54,385 nt of DNA from an uncultured bacterium (GTDB lineage Bacteria > Patescibacteriota > Minisyncoccia > Phycocordibacterales > CAIRYW01): NCBI GenBank assembly GCA_903882905.1, contig CAIRYW010000010.1, forward strand, positions 1-54,385. The letters are read 5' to 3'. Positions 39,500 through 47,509 of the stretch are shown one piece after another. The position numbers and the translations under genes were made by a program. The notes beneath the pieces are model-generated. The model was not told the DNA's origin and did no database searches. It saw only the letters and a program-made list of their open reading frames with translations. Each line of letters opens with the position of its first letter. Within the stretch, counting starts at the first letter, position 1.

Positions 39500-40780
39500 A
39501 TGACAGACAAGGAAAACCTGACCGCGGAGTCAGAGGAAAAAAAACCGCAATACAGTATAGACCTTCTTGGTCTCGCAACGGTGCGGGTTGCCAAGGAAGG
39601 TGATCACCTCCAGTCAGCTTATTTGCCATTCGTGGTGGATGCTGGAGACAGTGCTTACCTTGGTGTCCAAGGCGAAGGGAACTACGCTCTCGAGCTGTGG
39701 TTTGAAGAAGAAGTGCTCAAGGATGCTGAACTTGATGTTGTCGTGTTGTCGAAAACCTTCTACAACAACAAAAACGGCCAAATCAAGGCATCGGCCAAAG
39801 GCGATCTCCGGAAGACCGTAGGTGAATTCGAGAAAAAGGAGTGGTGGAAGGAGACGGTGGACGGCAAAAGCTTCCACGTTTTTATCCAACGATTCACAGT
39901 AGCGCCGAAGGGTGCGGTCTCTAAGCGTCTCGTGACGAAAGAGAACGAAAACAACCTGTATGTCGTCATGGCCTCGGTGGCTGGGATTCAAACATACGCC
40001 ATTTCGTCCTACTTCGACCAGAAACAAAACAACGGTCTTTACCTCACGGTGGAGCCAGTGTGGATGGGATCTGTCGGGAAGGTCGCGGGCAAGTTTGCTT
40101 GTTATGTTCTCGAACGGAAACGTGGGGGTTCACCTGCGCTTTTCGAAATCATCAAGGGGCACTATGCTCCAAAGATGGGGGAACTGGCAGACAAAAAGGT
40201 TGTGATCACTCACGAGAAAGAGGAAATCTTGAATGTCTCTGGTCTTCGGGCTTGGGGGCGTGACGGAAATCTTCTGTCTCAAGGTGCGTCGCCGACAGAA
40301 GCGGAGGAGATTGAGGTCTTCAGTTACATGGTCTCCGGACCGCGTCACTTGAGCTTCGGTCGAGACCGCTGGGGTCGCCAGATCTACTTGAACTGGAACA
40401 ACGTCGTCGGGGTTCCTGCTCCACAAATTCGCCGTGTCCAAAACGGCGCGATTGTCCGCTGCAAATTCGCAGTGGAGCCTCACAGCAATTTCAACCATCA
40501 AAAAGTTGACCTTGTTCGCGGTTTGGAGATTCAGATTCTGCCAGAGGAGGAAACTCGTTTGCGGATCAATGAGCTCGCAAAGCTCGGAGGTCAGTGGACA
40601 GAATGGCAGGACTGGTTCAACGAGGCAAAGGTGGAAGATCGTGCGGAGGTTAAAGACCGTGCGAAAAATTCTCCCCAGTCTGTGGAACGCCCGAGGAAGC
40701 GCAGGAAGCTTTTCGGGAAGCACCTCTGGCGTGGCGTACCGGGAGCCTTCGGCCGGAACAGGGAAAAAAACAGCATCTAA
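39500..40780 (+). CDS. GC-rich hypothetical protein
   Basis: 426 residues, soluble, no signal or transmembrane segment. Rich in Trp, Val, Glu and Lys; ends with a strongly basic segment (RPRKRRKLFGKHLWRG) that may bind nucleic acid. About half G+C, C/G-ending codons, far above neighbours. Own promoter with a structured leader and own terminator, so it is an independent transcription unit. ATG 39500 (MTDKENLTAESEEKK) preferred over ATG 39425, which lies in the leader hairpin region. No family recognised; horizontal acquisition likely. Confidence 0.6.
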   Translation: MTDKENLTAESEEKKPQYSIDLLGLATVRVAKEGDHLQSAYLPFVVDAGDSAYLGVQGEGNYALELWFEEEVLKDAELDVVVLSKTFYNNKNGQIKASAKGDLRKTVGEFEKKEWWKETVDGKSFHVFIQRFTVAPKGAVSKRLVTKENENNLYVVMASVAGIQTYAISSYFDQKQNNGLYLTVEPVWMGSVGKVAGKFACYVLERKRGGSPALFEIIKGHYAPKMGELADKKVVITHEKEEILNVSGLRAWGRDGNLLSQGASPTEAEEIEVFSYMVSGPRHLSFGRDRWGRQIYLNWNNVVGVPAPQIRRVQNGAIVRCKFAVEPHSNFNHQKVDLVRGLEIQILPEEETRLRINELAKLGGQWTEWQDWFNEAKVEDRAEVKDRAKNSPQSVERPRKRRKLFGKHLWRGVPGAFGRNREKNSI

Positions 40781-40788
40781 CAATTAAC

Positions 40789-40827
40789 CCCGACACGACT
40801 TTCGCAAGAAAGTCGTGTCGGGAACCT
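40789..40827 (+). terminator. Terminator of the GC-rich 426-aa gene
   Basis: 15-bp perfect stem CCCGACACGACTTTC with GCAA loop, then AACCTTTTT. Confidence 0.9.
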
Positions 40828-40880
40828 TTTTAATAATTAAGATATTAAATTTTCATAAAGCGTGTAGAATTAAATAAAAA

Positions 40881-41840
40881 ATGGAAAACACAAAAAAAAA
40901 TTCAAAAATAATTATTCCAACAAAACTGCAAAATGATTCTCTTGCAGCGATTTTTTTATTGAAGCATTTTGGAGAAACTTTTTTTCCTGGAGTTAAATCA
41001 GCTAGTATAGAAATTATTTCTCAGATTAATGAAACAGCAGAAGAACTTGAAAAGAAAGGAATTCTTTTAATTGATATTGGTGGGGGAATTTTTGATCATC
41101 ACAAATTTAGCGAGAAAAAAACTACCACAAGCCTTGTTGCAAAATATCTTGGAGTTGAAGAAAATGAAGCACTTCAGATGTGGTTTTCTTTTGTAGAAAG
41201 ATGCGAATTTTTTGGCAAAGCAGTTATTTCAAATGACTCACTTGATAAAGCATTTGGCTTGGCTGGACTTTTAGTCAATGTAAATAATTTGTACAAAAAT
41301 GATCCCAATAAAGTCTATGCCGTTATGGAACCAATTTTGGAGGCTCATATAACTGAGCAACAAATAAGAACTGTTGAGATCCCTAAAATTTTTAAAGAAA
41401 AAGTAGATAAAGGAGAAGTAATTCTTTTTTCAGTTAAACAGCATGGACAAAAAATAAATATTGCAATGCTAGAATCGGATAACCCAAGCATTTCTGGATA
41501 TTTGCGATCAAAAAATGGCGGTAATTATCATGTTGTTGTGATCAGACTTTCAAGTGGTCACGTAAACGTAATCACAAAAAGTATAGCAAAAATCGATTTA
41601 ACGGCACTCGCGGCGGTACTCAGAAAAAGTGAAGCTAATGTGTCTGGAAAAGAAATTTCAAGTGATATAAAAATACTTTCTCAACATGGAAGAATGAATG
41701 AAATTCCAGAATGGTATTACGATCCAGCAACAAACTCAATTCAAAATGGTGGTATTAATCCAAGCGGAGTAAACCCAACAAAAATTTCTTGGGAAGACAT
41801 GAAAAGAATTGTTGAAGCTGGTCTATCGCAACATTTATAA
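40881..41840 (+). CDS. DHH/MYG1-like phosphoesterase-type protein
   Basis: 319 residues. The N-terminal part PTKLQNDSLAAIFLLKHFG and LLIDIGGGIFDHHKF (about 62-76) resembles the metal-binding DHH motif of MYG1/UPF0160-type proteins. The region TTTSLVAKYLG after it also fits. The C-terminal half is less typical. If active, it would be a metal-dependent nuclease or phosphoesterase. Start lies 10 nt after TAGAAT. Followed after 1 bp by the RNHCP gene. Confidence 0.7.
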   Translation: MENTKKNSKIIIPTKLQNDSLAAIFLLKHFGETFFPGVKSASIEIISQINETAEELEKKGILLIDIGGGIFDHHKFSEKKTTTSLVAKYLGVEENEALQMWFSFVERCEFFGKAVISNDSLDKAFGLAGLLVNVNNLYKNDPNKVYAVMEPILEAHITEQQIRTVEIPKIFKEKVDKGEVILFSVKQHGQKINIAMLESDNPSISGYLRSKNGGNYHVVVIRLSSGHVNVITKSIAKIDLTALAAVLRKSEANVSGKEISSDIKILSQHGRMNEIPEWYYDPATNSIQNGGINPSGVNPTKISWEDMKRIVEAGLSQHL

Positions 41841-41841
41841 A

Positions 41842-42156
41842 ATGTCCCTAAAATTTAAAAAAAATGTGGAGGATTTTATTTGCGAACATTGTGGAAACAG
41901 TGTGAAGGGTAATGGCTTCACCAACCATTGCCCTAAGTGTCTTTGGAGCAAACATGTTGATGTATTCCCTGGAGATCGTTTAGAAGCCTGTGGAGGCATG
42001 ATGGAGCCTATCAACGTAGAGAAGAAGGGTAATGATTATATGCTTATACAGCAATGCGTGGCTTGCGCGAAAGAATTTAGGATCAAGGTTTCACAGGAAG
42101 ACGATTTTGATGAAGTGATCAAGATTGTGAAGAAATCTGTGGATAAACACCTATAG
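41842..42156 (+). CDS. RNHCP-domain zinc-ribbon-like protein
   Basis: 104 residues. CEHCG (near 13) and NHCPKCLWSKHVD (28-40) match the RNHCP domain, followed by PGDRLEACGGMMEPI and CVACAKEF. About eight Cys/His could bind zinc. Function unknown. Somewhat richer in G+C than its neighbours. ATG 41842 is 1 bp after the upstream stop; the last codons and stop form one arm of a 20-bp inverted repeat. Confidence 0.88.
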   Translation: MSLKFKKNVEDFICEHCGNSVKGNGFTNHCPKCLWSKHVDVFPGDRLEACGGMMEPINVEKKGNDYMLIQQCVACAKEFRIKVSQEDDFDEVIKIVKKSVDKHL

Positions 42157-42183
42157 GTCGGTCCTATGGGTGTTTATCCACAG
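42137..42183. terminator. Inverted repeat with two DnaA boxes at the RNHCP gene end
   Basis: Arms 42137-42156 and 42164-42183 pair over 20 bp with one G-T pair and a 7-nt loop. Each arm contains an exact DnaA box (TGTGGATAA at 42138 and TTATCCACA at 42174). No long U-tract follows, so terminator function is only probable. Confidence 0.5.
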
Positions 42184-42235
42184 GTCGTTTCACTCCCAAA
42201 GACAAGGTCCTGCATTGTTTCAGATTAATTTTGGT

Positions 42236-43486
42236 TTATTGGTTGCTTATCAAAACTTTTGAAAGAGCTGGAGCGGAATTTTTTATAAAATTTTCTGATT
42301 CAGAATTTGCATTTGTTAAGAAACTTTCAAAACTTTTTCCTGTATCTCTCAAAATATCATTTTTAATATAATTTATTCCAATAATTCTTTCTGAAGGAAG
42401 TTCTCCTGGAGTGTTATTTATTGATGCATCCATTATTCCAAAAAGATTCCCGTTCGAATCAAAGGCTCCACCACCAGAACTGCCAACTTGTGCCATCCTT
42501 GTTGAACCGCTATCTAAAAGTGCATTTGACAAAGAATTTAAGTTAAAAGAATTTAACACTGTCGATGGAATATTTAATAAATATAGAGCAGAAGTAATTG
42601 TTGATTTATCAAATACTGGATAACCGACAAGAGTAATATTTTCACCTTTTAATGGAATGTTTTGTGCAAGAGGTGCGCTCCACTCGGCAGGGAAATCACT
42701 CGAATTTAAATTAGGATTTGAATTTCCTCTTTTCACTAATGCATAATCTTTTTCTCCTGTACCAGTAAGTTCGGTACCAATTTTAAAAGCGTTCGTGTGA
42801 GAATAAATCCAAGCAGATGGGACATAAATAGATTTTGCTTCGTAGATTTTTTTTGCTGGTTCACCTTCTCTGATAAAACAAGAAACTGTGCCAGAGGGTT
42901 CTGTATCCGAAAGCATTACATACATTGCAACATGCGCGTTAGTTAAATAAACTCCAGAAGGATCAATTTGGACAGCGCTTCCTACGACTATTTCAATTTG
43001 AGAGCCTCTGATTGCCTGACAATAAATATTTACTACAGCGGCAGAAATTTTTTGATCGACAGTTGATGAATTAGAAAGAAGATTACCAGAAGTCTGTGAG
43101 GTAATATTTTGGGTTATGGCAGGTGATGTTGTTGTCGAGGAAGTTGCTAAATTAGTTTTAGGTATTTTTATTTGTTCTGCGGAGACAATTATTTTTGGCG
43201 GAATATTTTCTGTTGTATTTTGACTAGATGTTGCTTCGCCTTTTTTTGGTTGAGTTTTTTGTGTTGGTCTAATTTCTTTTGGGATCGTTACTGAAGTTGT
43301 TGCCTGTTCTTTCAAATTCGTATTTGAATTTGTTTGGGTGTTTGTTTGTGAATTTGTAGAAGTAGAAACGTTTTGCTCAAGAGCAGATTTAATTTGTGTA
43401 GGTAAAATATTTAAAAAATCACTCGGGTTATATCCAAGGAATGATATTGCATAGATAATTCCAATCGTGACAAATTTTGTTAACAC
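42236..43486 (-). CDS. Secreted/anchored S1C (HtrA-like) serine protease
   Basis: 416 residues. N-terminal hydrophobic segment (FVTIGIIYAISFLGY), long Thr/Ser/Asn/Gln-rich linker (35-140), then a trypsin-like domain with catalytic triad H185 (LTNAHVA), D247 (KDYALVK) and S337 (VGSSGGGAF). No PDZ domain follows. It likely cuts proteins outside the membrane, for surface quality control or processing of exported proteins. Confidence 0.85.
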   Translation of the reverse strand: MLTKFVTIGIIYAISFLGYNPSDFLNILPTQIKSALEQNVSTSTNSQTNTQTNSNTNLKEQATTSVTIPKEIRPTQKTQPKKGEATSSQNTTENIPPKIIVSAEQIKIPKTNLATSSTTTSPAITQNITSQTSGNLLSNSSTVDQKISAAVVNIYCQAIRGSQIEIVVGSAVQIDPSGVYLTNAHVAMYVMLSDTEPSGTVSCFIREGEPAKKIYEAKSIYVPSAWIYSHTNAFKIGTELTGTGEKDYALVKRGNSNPNLNSSDFPAEWSAPLAQNIPLKGENITLVGYPVFDKSTITSALYLLNIPSTVLNSFNLNSLSNALLDSGSTRMAQVGSSGGGAFDSNGNLFGIMDASINNTPGELPSERIIGINYIKNDILRDTGKSFESFLTNANSESENFIKNSAPALSKVLISNQ

Positions 43487-43560
43487 ATCGATTATTATAG
43501 CAATTTTGTTTAAACGAACATAAGTACTATAATTGAGATACTAATAATAAAGGTTCGGTT

Positions 43561-44226
43561 ATGAGTAAACAAGATTTAAAATCAAAAGCAATTTCTTTAA
43601 GACGAGAGGGATATTCGTACTCAGATATAAAAAAGAAAATTAATGTTTCTAAGAGTACTTTAAGTTTATGGTTATCATCTTTACCTTATATTCCAAATGA
43701 ATATGCAAGACAAAAAATCGCAAGAGCAAGATTAATTTCAAGTAATGTTAAGAAAAAAAATCGTATTGATTCAATCAATAGGGCGAAGGAAATAGCAAGA
43801 AAGGATATCAATAATTTAACCAAGAGAGATCTATTTATGTTGGGAATAGGTATATATATTGGGGAAGGATCAAAGACACATGATATTGTCAGAGTTTCTA
43901 ATTCAAACCCTGCAATAATAAGGTTCATGGTTGTCTGGTTTCAAAAAATATGCGGACTTGATATAAAAAATTTATCAATACGTTTACATGTCTATCCAGA
44001 CAATGATTTAAAAGAATGTGAGCAATTTTGGGTTAGAGAAACAGGAATATCTACAGCGCAGTTCCTTAAGCCTTACATAGACGTTAGAATAAATAAGAAA
44101 AAGAGTAATGGACGGAAATTGTCATTTGGTACAGCTCATTTATCAATAAGAAGTAATGGAAATGATGAATTTGGAGTAAAATTGTCCAGAAAAATTTGTG
44201 CTTGGATGGATGAAGTGTTAGGATAG
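43561..44226 (+). CDS. HTH protein with LAGLIDADG-like domain
   Basis: 221 residues. N-terminal HTH (AISLRREGYSYSDIKKKINVSKSTLSLWL, 11-39), a basic linker, then LFMLGIGIYIGEGSKTHDIVRVSNSNPAIIRFMVVWF (about 92-128), which resembles a LAGLIDADG homing-endonuclease core. It could be a DNA-binding regulator or a domesticated endonuclease. It lies 11 bp before tRNA-Gly(TCC), so it may be tRNA-associated. Confidence 0.65.
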   Translation: MSKQDLKSKAISLRREGYSYSDIKKKINVSKSTLSLWLSSLPYIPNEYARQKIARARLISSNVKKKNRIDSINRAKEIARKDINNLTKRDLFMLGIGIYIGEGSKTHDIVRVSNSNPAIIRFMVVWFQKICGLDIKNLSIRLHVYPDNDLKECEQFWVRETGISTAQFLKPYIDVRINKKKSNGRKLSFGTAHLSIRSNGNDEFGVKLSRKICAWMDEVLG

Positions 44227-44237
44227 TAAAAAAATTT

Positions 44238-44308
44238 GCGGGATTAGTTTAATGGTAAAATAGCGGTTTTCCAAACCGCGGACGGGAGTCCGATTCTCCC
44301 ATCCCGCA
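44238..44308 (+). tRNA. tRNA-Gly(TCC)
   Basis: 71-nt cloverleaf: acceptor GCGGGAT/ATCCCGC, discriminator A, anticodon stem GCGGT/ACCGC with loop TTTCCAA giving TCC, T-arm CGGGAGTCCGATTCTCCCA. CCA not encoded. Unlike the other three tRNAs, it has no mirrored trailing element. Confidence 0.93.
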
Positions 44309-44340
44309 CAAATGTAAAAGAAATATGTTAAAATCTAGCT

Positions 44341-44517
44341 GTGGAACAAGGATTTAAACAAAATGGACAAGAAAACCCAGATGAACAAAAACAAGTAGTT
44401 CCTTCTTCTTTTGACGTACCTCAAGTTGAAACTCCTATTCCAAATGTTGATAGAGCTGGAAAATTAACCCCAGGACAAGAGGAAGATTTAAGAAAGGAAT
44501 TAGAAAAATATAAGTAA
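44341..44517 (+). CDS. 58-aa conserved small protein, GTG start
   Basis: Starts at GTG 44341 exactly 6 nt after TGTTAAAAT (leaderless) and ends in a TAA followed by a terminator. Sequence EQGFKQNGQENPDEQ...SSFDVPQVETPIPNVDRAGKLTPGQEEDLRKELEKYK: a disordered N-terminus and a C-terminal helix. It resembles small conserved hypothetical proteins of Parcubacteria. Function unknown. Confidence 0.6.
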   Translation: MEQGFKQNGQENPDEQKQVVPSSFDVPQVETPIPNVDRAGKLTPGQEEDLRKELEKYK

Positions 44518-44520
44518 ACT

Positions 44521-44545
44521 AAAAACCGCCCAATGGGCGGTTTTT
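44521..44545 (+). terminator. Terminator of the 58-aa gene
   Basis: AAAAACCGCCC-AAT-GGGCGGTTTTT, perfect stem. Confidence 0.9.
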
Positions 44546-44555
44546 AGTAAGTGAT

Positions 44556-44581
44556 AAAAGAATTATCGCGATAATTCTTTT
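44556..44581 (-). terminator. HU gene terminator-like palindrome
   Basis: Perfect 26-bp palindrome with centre TCGCGA, 4 bp after the HU stop, ending in T-rich DNA on the minus strand. Confidence 0.6.
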
Positions 44582-44584
44582 GGA

Positions 44585-44857
44585 TTATTTTACAGCGTCC
44601 TTTAGAGCTTTTGCTGCTCTGAATTTAGGAACTTTTGTTGCTGCAACTTTTACTGTTTCTCCTGTTCTTGGGTTTCTAGCGTTTCTTGCAGCTCGAGCTT
44701 TTACTGAGAAAATCCCTAGTCCTGCGATTGAAACTTCGTCTCCCTTCTTTAGGCTTGAAACAATACTGCTTAATACAGTGTCAACAACAGACTCAGCCTG
44801 CACCTTTGTGCCACCAAGTACTCCGTGAACTGCTTCTACGATACCTTGCTTGTTCAT
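44585..44857 (-). CDS. hup: HU-type DNA-binding protein
   Basis: 90 residues, exact family size. NKQGIVEAVH at the start, KGDEVSIAGLGIFSVKARAARNARNPRTGETVKV (about 38-71) with the GxGxF turn and RNPxTGE arm, and PKFRAAKALKDAVK at the end. It bends and compacts DNA. Several TATAAT-like boxes lie in the 100 bp upstream. Confidence 0.96.
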   Translation of the reverse strand: MNKQGIVEAVHGVLGGTKVQAESVVDTVLSSIVSSLKKGDEVSIAGLGIFSVKARAARNARNPRTGETVKVAATKVPKFRAAKALKDAVK

Positions 44858-44950
44858 ATTTTTTTTAAATTAAATTATTAATTCGACCCCTTATATTATC
44901 AATCTAATTATAGATTATAAGGTTTTTTTAGCAAATAGGATAGAAAAATA

Positions 44951-44980
44951 AAAAGTCGCGCCCAAAGGGCGCGACTTTTT
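44951..44980 (-). terminator. RNase Y gene terminator
   Basis: 13-bp stem AAAAGTCGCGCCC with AAA loop, T-tract on the minus strand; the space up to the rny stop holds AACTNNN repeats (44988-45008). Confidence 0.88.
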
Positions 44981-45005
44981 CTTTTTATTCACTTTAAACT
45001 AAAAA

Positions 45006-46535
45006 CTACCGTGCTATTTCTACAACTTTATTTTCTCGAATGACAGTCACTCTAATTTCTCCAGGATATTTTAATTCAGCTTCAATCTTCTGAGCAATAT
45101 TTTTTGCTAGTTCAAAAGCTTGAAGATCATTAATTTCTGTTGGTTTTACAAACACTCTGATTTCTCTTCCTGCTTGTAGGGCATAAACTTTTTCTATTCC
45201 ACCAAAACTATTTGCAATTGCCTCTAGATCAGCAAGTCTCTTTAGATAATTTTCAACACTGTCTCTTCTTGCTCCTGGGCGTCCTCCAGAAATTGCATCT
45301 GCAGTCTGAACAATTCTTGATTCAAGTGTTTCATAAGGATATTCTTCGTGGTGGGATTCCATTGATTTGATAATTTCTTCACTTGCTCCAAATTTTTGAA
45401 GAATTCTTCTACCAATTTCAACGTGAGTTCCTTGAACTTCATGATCAACAGCTTTTCCAATGTCGTGAAGAAGAGCTCCCGCTTTTGTTACAGCCACATT
45501 TGCTCCAAGTTCTTCTGCAATCATTCCAGCAATGTGAGTCATCTCTATTGAGTGTTGCAAAACATTCTGGCCGTAACTTGTTCTGAAATATAATCTTCCT
45601 AAAATTGAAATAATTCTTGGATCTAGATTGAATACTCCACATTCAAAAGCTGCTTGCTCACCTTTTTCTTTAATAATTTTATTTATTTCCCCCTTAGCTT
45701 TCTCAACTTCTTTTTCGATTTTTACAGGTTGGATTCTTCCGTCAATAATAAGGTTTTCTAGGGCTACTTTAGCAATTGCGCGTCTGACAGGATCAAAACA
45801 AGAAATTGTGATTGTACCTGGTGTATCATCAACAATGACTTCAACCCCGGTTTCTCTTTCAAATGATTTAATATTTCTTCCTTCTTTTCCAATAATTTTT
45901 CCTTTGAGTTCATCAGATGGAATGTTTACTGAAGTTACAAAAATATCAGGACTAACAGAATTTGCTAGACGCTGAATAGATGTTGTAAGAATTTCTTTTG
46001 CTTTGTTTTCTAATCTTTCTTCACCGTTTTGTTCAAGTTTGCGAAGTCTTGTAAGAATAGCTTCTTCTTGTTCGACTTCTGTTTCTTTTACAATTTTTTC
46101 AAAAGCTTCATCATGAGTCATCTTGGCAATTTTTTCTAATTCTTGCCTTTTTGATGCCTCCATTGCATCAATTTTATCTTTTTTCTCTCTGAGTTCTCCG
46201 ATTTTTGCTTTCATCTCCTCAACTTCTTTTTCAATATCAGATTGCCTTCGATCAAGTAGACCTTCCTTGGCAATCAAGCGATCTTCCGTCTTTTTTATCT
46301 TTTCATCTTTTTCTTTCAACTCTTCACGAACAGATTTCAAAGTCTTTGCAGCTTCTTCTTCTGCGTTCAAAGTTATTTTCTTTGCTTCTTCTTTAGCTCC
46401 CAACATCAATTGTTTGATGTCGCTTTCAATTGTGCCTTTTTTGCTCAAGGCCAAGAGCACTCGGAAAAAATATCCGAGTATGATACCTACGACCCCCGCA
46501 AGGGCGACAAGTAAGAATACAAGTTTTAATGACAT
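45006..46535 (-). CDS. rny: Ribonuclease Y
   Basis: 509 residues. N-terminal transmembrane anchor (4-25, KLVFLLVALAGVVGIILGYFF), long coiled coil (about 35-170), KH domain (VNIPSDELKGKIIGKEGRNI) and HD domain (KAGALLHDIGKAVDHE, about 350-365). It is the membrane-tethered endonuclease that starts mRNA decay in many bacteria without RNase E. Works with PNPase, also in this window. Confidence 0.96.
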   Translation of the reverse strand: MSLKLVFLLVALAGVVGIILGYFFRVLLALSKKGTIESDIKQLMLGAKEEAKKITLNAEEEAAKTLKSVREELKEKDEKIKKTEDRLIAKEGLLDRRQSDIEKEVEEMKAKIGELREKKDKIDAMEASKRQELEKIAKMTHDEAFEKIVKETEVEQEEAILTRLRKLEQNGEERLENKAKEILTTSIQRLANSVSPDIFVTSVNIPSDELKGKIIGKEGRNIKSFERETGVEVIVDDTPGTITISCFDPVRRAIAKVALENLIIDGRIQPVKIEKEVEKAKGEINKIIKEKGEQAAFECGVFNLDPRIISILGRLYFRTSYGQNVLQHSIEMTHIAGMIAEELGANVAVTKAGALLHDIGKAVDHEVQGTHVEIGRRILQKFGASEEIIKSMESHHEEYPYETLESRIVQTADAISGGRPGARRDSVENYLKRLADLEAIANSFGGIEKVYALQAGREIRVFVKPTEINDLQAFELAKNIAQKIEAELKYPGEIRVTVIRENKVVEIAR

Positions 46536-46720
46536 AAGCGATTAGTTCGCTTCCAGTTGATCTTTGCCGTTTTTTATAAGTTTTTTCAAAATTAAAGTCA
46601 TCTTTTTCTCAGAAAACGTCTCGGAATTTCTAGTTGCGAAAATATAAATTAACATAGTAATGAGTCTTTACTATACATAATTAAGTAAATTTTGTCCAAT
46701 TTTACCAAAAAAACAAAATA

Positions 46721-46739
46721 GCCCCGGCGAAGCCGGGGC
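46721..46739 (-). terminator. clpP terminator
   Basis: GCCCCGGC-GAA-GCCGGGGC, followed on the minus strand by TATTTTGTTTTTTT. Confidence 0.85.
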
Positions 46740-46758
46740 ATTTCTTGTAATTTTCCTA

Positions 46759-46790
46759 AAAGCTATCACCTAACAGCTGTAAGCTATATA
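46759..46790 (+). repeat. 7-bp-period repeat at the clpP end
   Basis: Units AGCTATC, ACCTAAC, AGCTGTA, AGCTATA; the last contributes the clpP stop codon. Confidence 0.5.
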
Positions 46791-47359
46791 ACCTTATCAA
46801 TTATTCCGTACTTTTTAGCCTCCTCAGAATTCATGAAAAAGTCTCTATCTCCGTCTTTTTCTATCTTTGAAAGCGGTTGACCAGTGTTTTTTGCTAAGAT
46901 TTTGTTCAAGACCTCGCGATTTTTGAGGATTCTTTTGGCACTAATCTCAATGTCTGATGCTTGTCCTTCTGCTCCGCCATGGGGTTGATGGATCATAACC
47001 TCAGAGTTTTCTAGTGAAAATCTCTTTCCTTTTGCTCCAGCAGAAAGTATTACCGCCCCCATAGAAGCAGCCATTCCAATACAAATTGTTGAGACATCAT
47101 TTTTTATGTGGTTCATGGTGTCGATAATGGCAAGGCCTGAAGTGATAACTCCTCCAGGCGAGTTGATATATAGAGTAATGTCTTTCTTTGGATCTTCCGA
47201 TTGAAGAAAAAGAAGCTGGGCAATAACTGTACTTGCAACAGCGTCATCAATCGGTCCGCCAAGAAAAATGATGTTTTCTTTTAGAAGTCGTGAATAAATA
47301 TCGTAGGCTCTTTCGCCTAGATTTGTTTTTTCTATAACTGTTGGGATTAAATAACTCAT
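46784..47359 (-). CDS. clpP: ATP-dependent Clp protease proteolytic subunit
   Basis: 191 residues. Catalytic triad S99 (GMAASMGA), H124 (MIHQPHGG) and D169 (KIEKDGDRD); INSPGG at 65-70. It forms the proteolytic barrel fed by ClpX or ClpA/C, neither of which is in the window. Start lies 6 nt after TAAAAT. Its stop is in an AGCTNNN repeat tract. Confidence 0.97.
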   Translation of the reverse strand: MSYLIPTVIEKTNLGERAYDIYSRLLKENIIFLGGPIDDAVASTVIAQLLFLQSEDPKKDITLYINSPGGVITSGLAIIDTMNHIKNDVSTICIGMAASMGAVILSAGAKGKRFSLENSEVMIHQPHGGAEGQASDIEISAKRILKNREVLNKILAKNTGQPLSKIEKDGDRDFFMNSEEAKKYGIIDKVI

Positions 47360-47421
47360 ATGTGTATTTTATTAAGCCGAATATGATTAAAGAATATTGC
47401 AAACAAGAAAATAGTCAACCC

Positions 47422-47452
47422 AGCACTTTCTTTTCTAAAAAAAGAAAGTGCT
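47422..47452. other. Hairpin upstream of clpP
   Basis: AGCACTTTCTTTT pairs perfectly with AAAAGAAAGTGCT around CTAAA. It lies 62 bp upstream of clpP and after the binding-protein terminator; possible secondary terminator or 5' stability element. Confidence 0.4.
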
Positions 47453-47465
47453 AGGCAAGAAAAAA

Positions 47466-47490
47466 GCCGACACCGCGAAGCGGTGTCGGC
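47466..47490 (-). terminator. Terminator of the binding-protein gene
   Basis: GCCGACACCGC-GAA-GCGGTGTCGGC followed on the minus strand by T6. Confidence 0.9.
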
Positions 47491-47509
47491 CTAATCTTTA
47501 ATTTATAAT

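Noticed and set aside
39567-40787. Overlapping frames on both strands across the GC-rich 426-aa gene
   Set aside because: Same effect of high G+C; only the plus-strand frame from 39500 fits the promoter and terminator.
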